A stretch of DNA of 64,000 bases from positions 2,211,710-2,275,709 of the forward strand of contig NC_044925.1 of NCBI RefSeq assembly GCF_003576645.1. Reading direction: 5' to 3'. The notes under the pieces were generated by a model. That model was given only the letters and a program-made list of their open reading frames with translations, searched no databases and was not told the DNA's origin. Positions within the stretch are counted from its first letter, which is position 1; the number at the start of each line of letters is the position of its first letter. Position numbers and translations under genes: made by a program. Positions 1 to 9,987 of the stretch are shown piece by piece. Origin of the DNA: Ipomoea triloba (taxonomy: Eukaryota > Streptophyta > Magnoliopsida > Solanales > Convolvulaceae).

Positions 1-1157
1 TACGTTCGTTGGTGCATTCTATATCCTAACATTACCTTCCCCACTTACAATTACCATAAAGCCCCCACTTAACTTACGCGAATTAAACTTCCTAAATCTT
101 AATATATAACATCCACCATCAAATCACCTCAATCCAGCGGCATATGTTGGGCTACACGACCGCACCTACTGTGCAGGCCGCATTTGAATTAAATTATATC
201 TATATATATGGGAAAATGCTTCCTACGTCTACGGAATGACCTCAACATGATGCGTGTCATTTTACGCCAAATAATATAATTAAACTAACCTAACCTATAG
301 GCAAAAAATATTCAGGTCGATCCCACATGGAGTTTTGAGTTAAGCACTATTTCTTAGGTAAAACTTACTAAGCAAATGGAAGATTTTAATTAAAATCGAA
401 ATAAAATGAAATGCTATAAATTAAATTCAATAATAAACCAGTAGGAAAGCTAGTACTCCGTATCAAGAATTTAATCCTTATAAATTAACGTATATATCCT
501 AATTGTATTTCTTTTCCATTATGATATATTAATATCAATGTTGTGCTTTTTAATTTAATCCTTATAAATTCAATACGCATTACTTGTATTTTTTATTATT
601 GAATTAATAATATTATAAAAAATTATTAAACACATCTCAGCTGATCGATTTAATAATAAATAAAATATTAATTATTAAATTATTAAATTAATAACTCCAC
701 AAAACTCGATATTTGTATCCACCCAATTACATTCTTCGATATTCTAAGCAATGCCTCGGGAATATATAAATATATATATATATATATCATCAAGACATTC
801 ATATGCCTTCAAGCATAGACCATTGGTGTTAAGCGCCAAACGAGAATATGGAAGCTAAGTGTAGCATCCGACAGCCATTGTGAAGATGACAACGACGACA
901 GGAGCACAAGATGAAGAATGTTTTTTTTTTTTTTTTGAGAAAGAAATGATAAAGTTGAGAGTGTATTGAGTTAATTCGGTTGTGGTCCTGCCATTACGGT
1001 GGACATGAAAGAGTTCCAAGAATTTTGGTACTGCTCACAATAAAGAGGAGTGGACAAGAGAGGAAATGCAGATGAATAATTTAGCTGGATGGGAATGCAG
1101 AAAATTAATTAATATAAAATAAAAATAATTATTTTCAATATAATTTAATTGAATATT
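1..1157. other. AT-rich intergenic DNA, no gene seen
   Basis: No convincing open reading frame or splice structure is visible. It holds a short TA run near 769-787, a poly-T tract near 919-936, and generally AT-rich sequence. It is probably decayed transposon DNA. Confidence 0.5.
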
Positions 1158-1742
1158 TCAACTTGTAATAAAAGTGTTAGTAAAAATCTTGTAGATAGTT
1201 ATAAGTATTAGGCCTCTAACTTTTAAGTCGAGATTGATGATGCCCGCGCCGATTGATCTTTGCCCTTCTTGGTTAAAGTCTTGTATCATTAGATGGCTTT
1301 GGACGAGCTCATCTGTAGATAAACCAAGGTCTTTCCGAGCTCGGAGGGATAAGATGTTGACGGCTGAGCCTTGATGATCAACTATAATTCTTTTGAGCTT
1401 TTGCTCACATGGGTAGCCTTCAACAAACAGTGGGCAATTGTGTGGCCCAGCTCCAAGCAACAAGTCTTCAACCTTGAAAATAATTTCTATGCAGTAAGAA
1501 GCTACCCTGTGCATTTGCACTTCCTCGTTTCTAGTGTGTTTAGGAGATGAACATTCTCCTCTATCCACTTGCTTGTCATTTGTATTGAGGCAGGAGTTAG
1601 CATTGTCTGCCCCTTGAAGATTAAATCCTTTTGGCATATATTGAGCCAAAGGAACGGGTGCTCGTGGCTGCTTGACATGCCCTTTCCTTTTTAATCTACG
1701 GGCACGATCACTTGTCCAGGTTTTCTCAACCCAACTTTGCAT
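1158..1742 (-). mobile_element. Ty3/gypsy retrotransposon fragment (gag-protease region)
   Basis: A 194-residue frame on the minus strand. Residues about 121-130 read VDHQGSAVNI, followed by a leucine-rich stretch and QSHLMIQDFNQEG. This resembles the retropepsin region of plant gypsy polyproteins, which usually read VD-GGSAVNI. The catalytic D-[S/T]-G is not intact here (D-H-Q-G). The N-terminal part is basic and proline-containing, like the gag-protease linker. No reverse transcriptase, integrase or LTR is visible beside it, so it is a decayed internal fragment. Family assignment is from motif resemblance only. Confidence 0.6.
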
Positions 1743-2339
1743 TGTAACGGGTTGTTAACATATCGGGTAACATGTTTGCTGGAATGCTTGACACAGTAAT
1801 TTTATCACGCTAAACTAATTCATACCATGTTTTAATGGGTTAATTAACCTATTAATTAAGAACTTGAAACTAAGCATGCATATCATTATCGTGTCAATTC
1901 GTTAACGACTCGAGACATAATAAGATTAAATCTGGATTCATTATTTTTGTATATAATTTTATGTCGTGTAATTGTGTCTTGTCAAATATTACCACGTATA
2001 TCTCAATATTCCATCAATTAAACCTTCTTCATACAGTACCGTTAATGTCAATTATCTAATCTAAAAACATAATAAGTCTCAATCCAGGTTATACCCCTGG
2101 TTTATATCCGGTTTTTCCGTTAATTTTTGTTCTACTTTATGCTATAAAAGTTATATTACATAATTTTTTGGACAGAAATATCCCTACCGTTATAACTTCT
2201 GTTACCTTTTCACATTATAATTACCATGCACATGCATACACAATATTTTTTCTAACATTCTTCAATGGTAAGTTTGAATTCATTTATATTTTAATTAAAT
2301 ATTACCATAGTTATATTTAATAATTTATTATTTCTATAN

Positions 2340-2886
<547 letters not shown>

Positions 2887-2974
<88 letters not shown>
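2887..2974. repeat. (AT)n microsatellite
   Basis: A pure AT run of about 88 bp immediately right of the hairpin MITE. Confidence 0.95.
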
Positions 2975-2976
<2 letters not shown>

Positions 2977-3582
2977 TTACATTATTCAATGGTAAGTTTA
3001 AATTTATTTAGATTTTAATTAAATATTACCATAGTTATATTTAGTAATTTATCATTTCTATAATTCTTACTTCAATAATACTAATATATATATATATACA
3101 CACACACACACACTATTATTTAAAAATATTAATATTATAAATGAGCAGCAACATAATGCATTTGTTGTTGAATTGAGACAAGATTTTTGGATATAAATCT
3201 GTGGAAGTTATTGAATTGAGATAGTTGAAATCAACTATTATGTATATCCATATATGAATATGAATTTATAAGGGATATATCTCTAATTAGAAGAAGACTA
3301 TATTTTTTTCTCAAAAAAAAAGAAAGAAAAAAAAAAGAAGACTATATTTAAACAAATTTTATTCATTTTCAAAGACAAAAATATTGTAATACAACATTGA
3401 GTACCCTTAAAATTACAGTGGAATATATTTATCACAATGAATTTGAATTTCTTGTATTAATTTCAAATACATACACAACAAAAATTTTACTCAAATATCT
3501 ATGAAACTTCGACAACTAATAAAAAATGCATTATATCTATTTCAAAATGATTTATTAATTGGGTTTAAATATTGAGCACAAG

Positions 3583-3612
3583 TCTTCGCGCAAAGCGCGT
3601 AGAAAAAACTAG
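3583..3612 (+). mobile_element. Helitron 3' terminus
   Basis: A perfect 5-bp stem CGCGC-AAA-GCGCG at 3587-3599 is followed by an A-rich linker and CTAG at 3609-3612, then T. Helitrons end in a short GC-rich hairpin, then CTRR, inserted before T. The preceding AT-rich sequence (TTTAAATATTGAGCACAAG) resembles the subterminal part of the Helitron ending at 22925. The 5' end was not located. Confidence 0.6.
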
Positions 3613-4824
3613 TTGTTAATTATATGGGTTGGTGGGAGAATTAATTGCACTCTAGCAAGACAAAATCAGAGAGGTTTAGAATAAAATGCAATGAGTTTAA
3701 AGAGTGCTGGGTGGCAACTTGAAAAATAAAATTCAGTTTCTTACCATTAAAACGTATCACTAAGTAGTAATTACTACTCAAGTATATAGACTATTATTAA
3801 CTATATATAACTTTTTATGTAATGCTAAGCGACAATTTGTACCAAAATATATATGTTATGGGTTTGAATCCCATTGAAAGGGAGCGAAAAACAATATCTC
3901 TATTGCCACTATGCCATAGTTAACGAATGAGGATCATATAGACGTCAATCCCTGAGCTAGTTGATAATAGTTGTCTATACTTCTATCCATCTCCCTCCTG
4001 TATAAATACTCAACCTTTTATATAAACACCTCAATCATTTATAATTGCAGATGTTTTTTTTTACCATCTATAATAAATATTATCATTTATATAAAGTTGT
4101 ACTCTCTCTATCTCATTTTACTTATAATTTACTATTCATCGGTCAAAATAATCTTTTCTTCTTTCTTTATTTTTTTAGAATTTTCGTATAATTTTACGTT
4201 TTTTTTTGTATTTAATAGTACTTTTAATGTAGTTACTAAATATATAAATTTTATATATTTATATTAAATTTAATATTATAAAAAATTGAATAGTAATAAT
4301 TTCAGTCAAACTCCATTAATCAAACTTGATATATAAAATGGGTTGAAGGGATCGGAGTATATTATATTTTCATAAATTTAATTTGCAGTAGATCATAAAT
4401 CGTAGCTTTAGTTCATTGGTTTAGCTTGAAATATTATATTTGCTATGATGAAATTAGAGTCTTGGGTTTGATTTATTTACTCACTATTTTTTTTAAATGA
4501 CTTTTTTTATGGTTGTATACGAATATTTTTATTGCTAAACATATAATTAGACATTGGTTTGTATATAGCAATGAAATATGATTATTTTCATTTTTATGTC
4601 TCATCTGACTGTTATGTCACCATTATATGGGCTATTCTTAATTATTATTTTTGCTATATTTATTGCACAACTTTCATTTTTAAATAACATTAATGGAGTG
4701 TATGTTTGTTGCAAACGTTGAAATTAAAATTCTAATTGGAATTAAATATTTAGTAATGGACGAAGTATACTATATATCACAATATAATATGGACCGTACC
4801 ACTTATACATGTTCATTTTTGTAC
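3613..4824. other. AT-rich intergenic DNA, no gene seen
   Basis: No supported gene. The ORF of 98 residues near 3971-4267 is low-complexity Ile/Phe/Tyr/Leu and looks fortuitous. Confidence 0.5.
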
Positions 4825-5016
4825 ACTAAGTGTTCATTTATAATGTTTTAAAAGTTTAATTTTTTTTTGAGAAAAAAAAATTAAAAGTTTAATTTTATGT
4901 AGTATACCTAAAAATAAACTACTAAGTGTTCATTTATAATGTTTTAAAAGTTTAATTTTTTTTGAGAAAAAAAAATTAAAAGTTTAATTTTATGTAGTAT
5001 ACCTAAAAATAAACTA
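4825..5016. repeat. Two-copy 96-bp tandem duplication
   Basis: ACTAAGTGTTCATTTATAAT starts at 4825 and again at 4921, an exact 96-bp offset. The copies are nearly identical to about 5016. Each unit contains an internal palindrome in which AAAGTTTAATTT and AATTAAAAGTTT arms flank TTTTGAGAAAA. Confidence 0.85.
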
Positions 5017-5247
5017 TCAGTACACTAAAAACGAACATTTAATGTACCAAAAATGAACCTTAAATATTTTAATTGAATCTTATGTTAGTGGTCCACATTA
5101 TAAGATAGGCCATCGTTCACCGTATAATAATTGTTGGTAATTGTAAATTTGTAATGTTTGGTAGTAAATAAAAATTTCAATCAAAATAAATAAATGAATT
5201 AAATAATATATATATACATACACATACATATAGAGGAAGGGGTTCCG

Positions 5248-5868
5248 GTGAAACAAAAGCCGCAGGTGAGGAGTGAGATAGAATCTCAACCCTAGATCAA
5301 AAAAAATCAGACACCTACGAACTACAATAATGTGCACTGGAAGAAGGGACAATGTGCACTAGAAGACAAAAATACACACTAGAGACACAAAGATGTGAAA
5401 CAATTATTGAAAAATTAAATTTAACGTATGGTATGATCTTCAACACAAATCATAAATGACCATAAATAATAAACAAACAAATAATATTCCACTCAAATTA
5501 GTAATTAGTGATCAAGATTAATTGATCTTTTAAAAAAAGTTCGCCATCTACGATTTAAAGAAAAAATGCTCTAGAAGGCACAACAATATGCTCTGAAAGA
5601 AGGAACAATGTACACTATAAGGCACAACAATGTGCACTGGAAGAAGGAATAATGTGCACAGCATAACAATGTGCACTGGATGGCATAACAATGTGCGCTA
5701 GGAGAAGGAATAATGTGCACTGGAAGACAAAAAAAAAAACTTACTTACACAAAATTACAATAATGTCACCACATTTTTTTTTAAATCTCTAATTTGGACC
5801 CTTGATCTGGACTCATTCTACGGATATAATTTCATCCGGCCTATTTCTCACCTAAGACAATTGTTTCA
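5248..5868. mobile_element. Degenerate MITE with AATGTGCACT repeats
   Basis: The left end (TGAAACAAAAGCCGCAGGTG) and the reverse complement of the right end (TGAAACAATTGTCTTAGGTG) match imperfectly, suggesting terminal inverted repeats. Inside are dispersed copies of AATGTGCACTGGAAGAAGG at about 5330-5370 and 5585-5730, some as AATGTGCACTAGAAG variants. It has no coding capacity. The boundaries are approximate. Confidence 0.45.
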
Positions 5869-5877
5869 TATGACCCT

Positions 5878-6070
5878 TTATATATATATGTATATATATA
5901 TATATATGTATATACATATGTATATACATATATATATGTATATACATATGTATATACATATATATATGTATATACATATGTATATACATATATATATATA
6001 TATACATATGTATATATATATATATATGTATATACATATATATATACATATATATATATATATACATATG

Positions 6071-6130
<60 letters not shown>

Positions 6131-6136
6131 CATATG

Positions 6137-6196
<60 letters not shown>

Positions 6197-6202
6197 CATA
6201 TG

Positions 6203-6262
<60 letters not shown>

Positions 6263-6396
6263 CATATGTATATATATATATATATGTATATACATATGTA
6301 TATACATATATATATGTATATACATATGTATATACATATAGATATATATGCATATGTATATATATATATATATGTATATACATATATATATATAGT
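5878..6396. repeat. Compound TATATG/TATACA microsatellite, about 520 bp
   Basis: The array is built from TATATATGTATATACATATG-like units. It is purine-pyrimidine alternating and near-palindromic throughout. All long Ile/Tyr/Met/His frames in it on both strands are artefacts. Confidence 0.95.
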
Positions 6397-6401
6397 CATG
6401 A

Positions 6402-6604
6402 TCAGGTGCGACCGTGCGGTTCACACCACTCAATGTTACGAAATACACCACTCAATGTTAAGAAACACACCACACAAATATGCATTGTGGTGTGTTTATT
6501 AACATTGTGGTGTGTTTCATTGTGGTGTGTTTTTTAACATTGAGTGGTGTATTTCGTAACATTGAGTGGTGTGTGACCGCACGGGAGAACACGATCGCAC
6601 CTGA
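6402..6604. mobile_element. Near-perfect foldback MITE, 203 bp
   Basis: It begins TCAGGTGCGACCGTGCGGT and ends with the complementary GACCGCACGGGAGAACACGA then TCGCACCTGA. The arms also pair through CACCACTCAATGTTACGAAA and its complement, so almost the whole element is one long hairpin. A TA microsatellite abuts it on both sides (to 6396 and from about 6614). It has no coding capacity. Confidence 0.75.
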
Positions 6605-6685
6605 AATTATTTCTATATATATATACACACACACACACATTTGCATGAATGTGTATATATTTAAATTTTATATTGAATTCATGGA

Positions 6686-6800
6686 CAATGAATTATTATT
6701 GTTATTGTTATTGTTATTGTTATTTTTATTGTTATTTTTATTTTTATTGTTATTGTTATTGTTATTGTTATTGTTATTGTTATTATTATTATTATTATTA
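6686..6800. repeat. (TTATTG)n / (TTA)n microsatellite
   Basis: Hexamer TTATTG repeats with a few TTATTT variants, passing into pure TTA repeats at about 6780-6800. The leucine-rich and asparagine-rich frames here are artefacts. Confidence 0.9.
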
Positions 6801-6912
6801 CATTGTTTAAAAGTGGGGAAAAGAAGTGTATTACAAAGTAAGTTTAATTTTATGATTTCTAATTGATTTAAATTCCAATAGTAGGAAAGCAAATGTAGTC
6901 AAGTAGGCAAAC

Positions 6913-7210
6913 AATGTAGTGTCCGTGAGACGAGTCGGATCAAGATGAAAAATGTAATACTTATACTTGAAAATGTAATACTAATCAAGAATAAAGTGTT
7001 TGTTATTTATAAGGTGAAGTGTAATTCTTGTGAGGAAAAATATAATACTTTTAAATCAAAATGTAGAAGTATGACATTTTTTCTTTAAAAGTGTTACATT
7101 TTTCCTTATAATAAGTAACAAACACTTTATTCTTGATTAATATTACATTTTCAAGTATAAGTATTACATTTTTCATCTTGACCCAACTCGTCTCACGGAC
7201 ATCGTGTCAC
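6913..7210. mobile_element. Hairpin MITE, second member of the 2452-2886 family
   Basis: The left end GTCCGTGAGACGAGTCGG is matched at the right end by GACCCAACTCGTCTCACGGAC. The interior contains the same AAAATGTAATACT and AGTATTACATTTT complementary motifs as the element at 2452-2886. About 300 bp, no coding capacity. This copy lacks the flanking (AT)n arrays. Confidence 0.7.
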
Positions 7211-7224
7211 ACAAGTTTTTGCCA

Positions 7225-8232
7225 AAGAAATATAGTTTCCGTTGTCGGACTGGAAAATATTTATAGATTTCAATATTTTACTTATGTATTGTTCGTTGGT
7301 TAATTTGATTTTTCAAGTAGTGACCTTTGTGTTTTTGAGGTGAAAATGCATGGTTTTATTTGAAATGTGATGCATTTTAATTGTTTTCTATTAAAAATTT
7401 GGTTAAAATGACGAAATTTGATATTTTTTGTTATAAAATATTGAAATTTTGTACTAAAGGGAAGTATGAGTTAGACTCCAAACTTAAGGGCTCTCAATGT
7501 TTTTGTCCTGAAGGCTGGCTGATGGAGATATTAATCGTGAGATGTACATCCTTTGGCCTATGAGTCCCCAAATGCTATTATACTAGTTCTCTTTTTTATC
7601 CTTGGTAGAATTCAAATTCCACACTATGTGACTACTACTAAAAAAAATTTGTCAACTACTTATAAGAGCAGGCTAACTAATAGAGGTTTTTTTTTTTGTT
7701 TTTTGGTGGTTTAACTGAGGTTTTTTGTGGTTTTTGGGTAAGTTGGAAGAAAGAGAAAGTAGGAGAGAGGAGAGAGAGTATCTTACATAGTGAGGATTTT
7801 TTTTAACCCTAGTTGATCCCACCGGAAAAAGAAAAAATGAAAAAAAAAAAATGCACACCAACTATGCCCAACAAACGTGTAGAGGGGGTTGCCAATTCTA
7901 GCGACCACACATTTTATTTTTGAACTTTTTTAGGGAGTCTTTAAAAGTCGAGAGATATTTAATTAAGATTTTTAAAGAATCTTTAAAATTCCAATGATAT
8001 TTAAAAAGTTTTGAATTTTTATAGGCTTCTTATATTAGGAATTTTGTAGTCATTTTCCTCTAAATTATAATACGATGGTTCAAGCTAAGTTTTCAACCAC
8101 GTGGGAAAATAATTATAGTGGAATTATTAATTATATCTACCTGTTTTGTAATGCACAAGACGAAAAATAATTGCTAAATGAATGAAGAAAAAGACGGGAA
8201 AAGAAAAATGAAAAGTAAATATGCAGCAGATG

Positions 8233-8234
<2 letters not shown>
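7225..8234. other. Intergenic DNA, no gene seen
   Basis: Only short AT-rich frames and poly-T or poly-A tracts (for example 7688-7700). Nothing resembles a known family. Confidence 0.5.

Positions 8235-8308
<74 letters not shown>
8235..8308. repeat. (AT)n microsatellite
   Basis: A pure AT run of about 72 bp. Confidence 0.95.
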
Positions 8309-8310
<2 letters not shown>

Positions 8311-8469
8311 AGATTGATGATGGATTCATGGACCTGCGTGGTAGGTTTGGAATATGTATGTATTCCTTCACCTACCACATTTTGCATGTCAATTTAATAT
8401 TTATTGATTAAGTTGACAATTTTTTCTTTACTTTACTTTTTTTTTTTTTTAACTGATCTATTCTGTATT

Positions 8470-8845
8470 TAATAATATTTTTAATGTTTCCATTAATAGA
8501 CAACATATTACCGTTGCATTAGCATTTAATAATATTTTTAATGTTTCCATTAATTTTTTTTTGAAATAAGATAATTAATTCATTAAATCATCAGAAAGAT
8601 AGTCCACAAGGAAAGGAGGAGGGGTGTCAAACCACTCCCCGCAACCTGACATAGAAACGGCCTCCCTAGCAACCGTATGGGCGGCGCGATTCGCAGATCG
8701 CTTAGCAAAACAGAAGTCAACACCATTAATCATGGAAGCAACTTCTTTTACATCATCTAAAATAAAACCAAAAGCAGAATTAAAAGAGTTCGAACGTATT
8801 AATGTTTCCATTAATAGACAACATATTACCGTTGCATTAGCATTC
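8470..8845. repeat. 58-bp tandem duplication split by a LINE
   Basis: A 58-bp unit starting AATAATATTTTTAATGTTTCC lies at about 8470-8527. The second copy starts at about 8528 but is interrupted after TTCCATTAAT. It resumes on the far side of the LINE fragment, with GACAACATATTACCGTTGCA at about 8817-8836. Confidence 0.8.
8555..8798 (-). mobile_element. 5'-truncated LINE (RNase H-like C-terminus)
   Basis: Minus-strand coding of about 90 residues contains SANRAAHTVAREAVSMSG followed by a W and a PPPFL motif. This matches the C-terminal RNase H-like (RVT_3) part of plant non-LTR retrotransposon ORF2. The poly-A tail appears as poly-T at 8552-8562. It is flanked by the 17-bp direct repeat TTAATGTTTCCATTAAT at 8538-8554 and 8799-8815, as expected of target-primed reverse transcription. 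The 5' portion is missing, so the element is dead. Confidence 0.8.
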
Positions 8846-8920
8846 AAACAACATGTGTTAGCCTAGTCAATACTACATCATTGATAACTTGTTGAATAAG
8901 TAATAGTCTTAGGCTCTGTT

Positions 8921-9207
8921 TGGTAAAATAGTTAGACTATAGTTAATTTTGACTTATTTGACTACTATTAGCTATTTAGCTTGGTTAAAAAATCAAAATA
9001 AGTATTTGGTTAATCATTGTTGTAACTCCAAAATGCTAAAATTCAAAATGTTGCTCAAAGAAACTTTTTCAATTAGCTTTTTGAGAAAATAAAATTATAC
9101 CAAACAGCTATCAACTAACCGCTAATTAATTACCAAACACTTTTCTACAATGTATGTGCTAATGTTATCAACTAGTTATACACTTATACCCTTTAACCCA
9201 ATCAACT
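8921..9207. mobile_element. MITE of the GGCCCTGTTTGGTAA family, interrupted
   Basis: It begins GGCTCTGTTTGGTAAAATAG. Its body aligns by eye with the reverse complement of the MITE at 13406-13693: shared TTATTTGACTACTATTAG, AAAATGCTAAAATTCAAAA and TTCAATTAGCTTTTTGAGAA. Its right end runs into the target site of the LINE inserted at 9224. It has no coding capacity. Confidence 0.65.
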
Positions 9208-9223
9208 AACAACTAATATATCA

Positions 9224-9623
9224 TTATTGCTGCCTACGCAAATCACCTCCCTTGCCCGTGGGACCCATACATTGCGGAGACCATGGTGGTGAAGGAAGCC
9301 CTTTCCTGGTTAACGAGTCGTGTCTTGAGTCCTTATATTGTTGAGTCCGATTGTTTAAATTTCCGTTCTAGCTTTACTTCATATTGTCACGATTATTCTC
9401 CTGTTTGTCTTATCGTTAAGCAATGTCGTTTAATTGCTAGTGACATTGGAAGTGTTGTTATTCGCCATGTCAATAGGTTAGCGAATCATGTAGTTCATGT
9501 GCTTGCACGGGCGACTGATTCTCACTCTGTCCTTGGTACTTGGGATTTCGTTCCCCCTCTTTGTATTTCGCATTTCTTTGAGAATTTAATTTGATGGTGA
9601 TTTTTGGTTTTCAAAAAAAAAAA
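9224..9623 (+). mobile_element. 5'-truncated LINE with 16-bp target duplication
   Basis: Plus-strand coding contains VVKEALSWL, VESDCLNF and HVNRLANHVVHVLARATDS, the RNase H-like (RVT_3) tail of plant LINE ORF2, ending with a stop near 9594 and a poly-A tract at 9612-9625. The direct repeat AACAACTAATATATCA lies at 9208-9223 and 9624-9639. About 400 bp of the 3' end survives. Confidence 0.85.
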
Positions 9624-9905
9624 AACAACTAATATATCAATTTTTTGTCTCATTACGAAGAGTGAGAATCCACTTTGACCCAACCAAATTGAGAGTGGAC
9701 CTTACATATATTTGTACCAAAAAATAACCACTCAAATTTGTCATTTTAAGTTAAAATTTTCAATAACAATCCCCACATGATTAAAAATTGATTTTCCGAA
9801 CCCAGAAAGCGACACAAATGTACTCAACCGTCGATCCCTGCCGAACATAGATACGTGTTATCCTTTGAACCTTACAAGAATACTACAACATTTATTTAAT
9901 AAATA

Positions 9906-9914
9906 CTATAAATA
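9906..9914 (+). promoter_or_regulatory. TATA box of the GDSL esterase gene
   Basis: CTATAAATA lies 74 bp before the chosen ATG at 9988. This fits a plant core promoter with a short 5' leader. Confidence 0.5.
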
Positions 9915-9987
9915 TGAACAATTAATATATTCCAAACACGTACTTTCTTCAATTCAACTCCAATCCTACTTAGTCTGGCTTTCTAAA

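Noticed and set aside
5841..6502. Frames of 170-213 residues on both strands
   Set aside because: All are Ile/Tyr/Met/His translations of the compound TA microsatellite.
6480..6892. Leucine-rich and asparagine-rich frames
   Set aside because: They come from the foldback MITE and the TTATTG repeat; no start context or domain.
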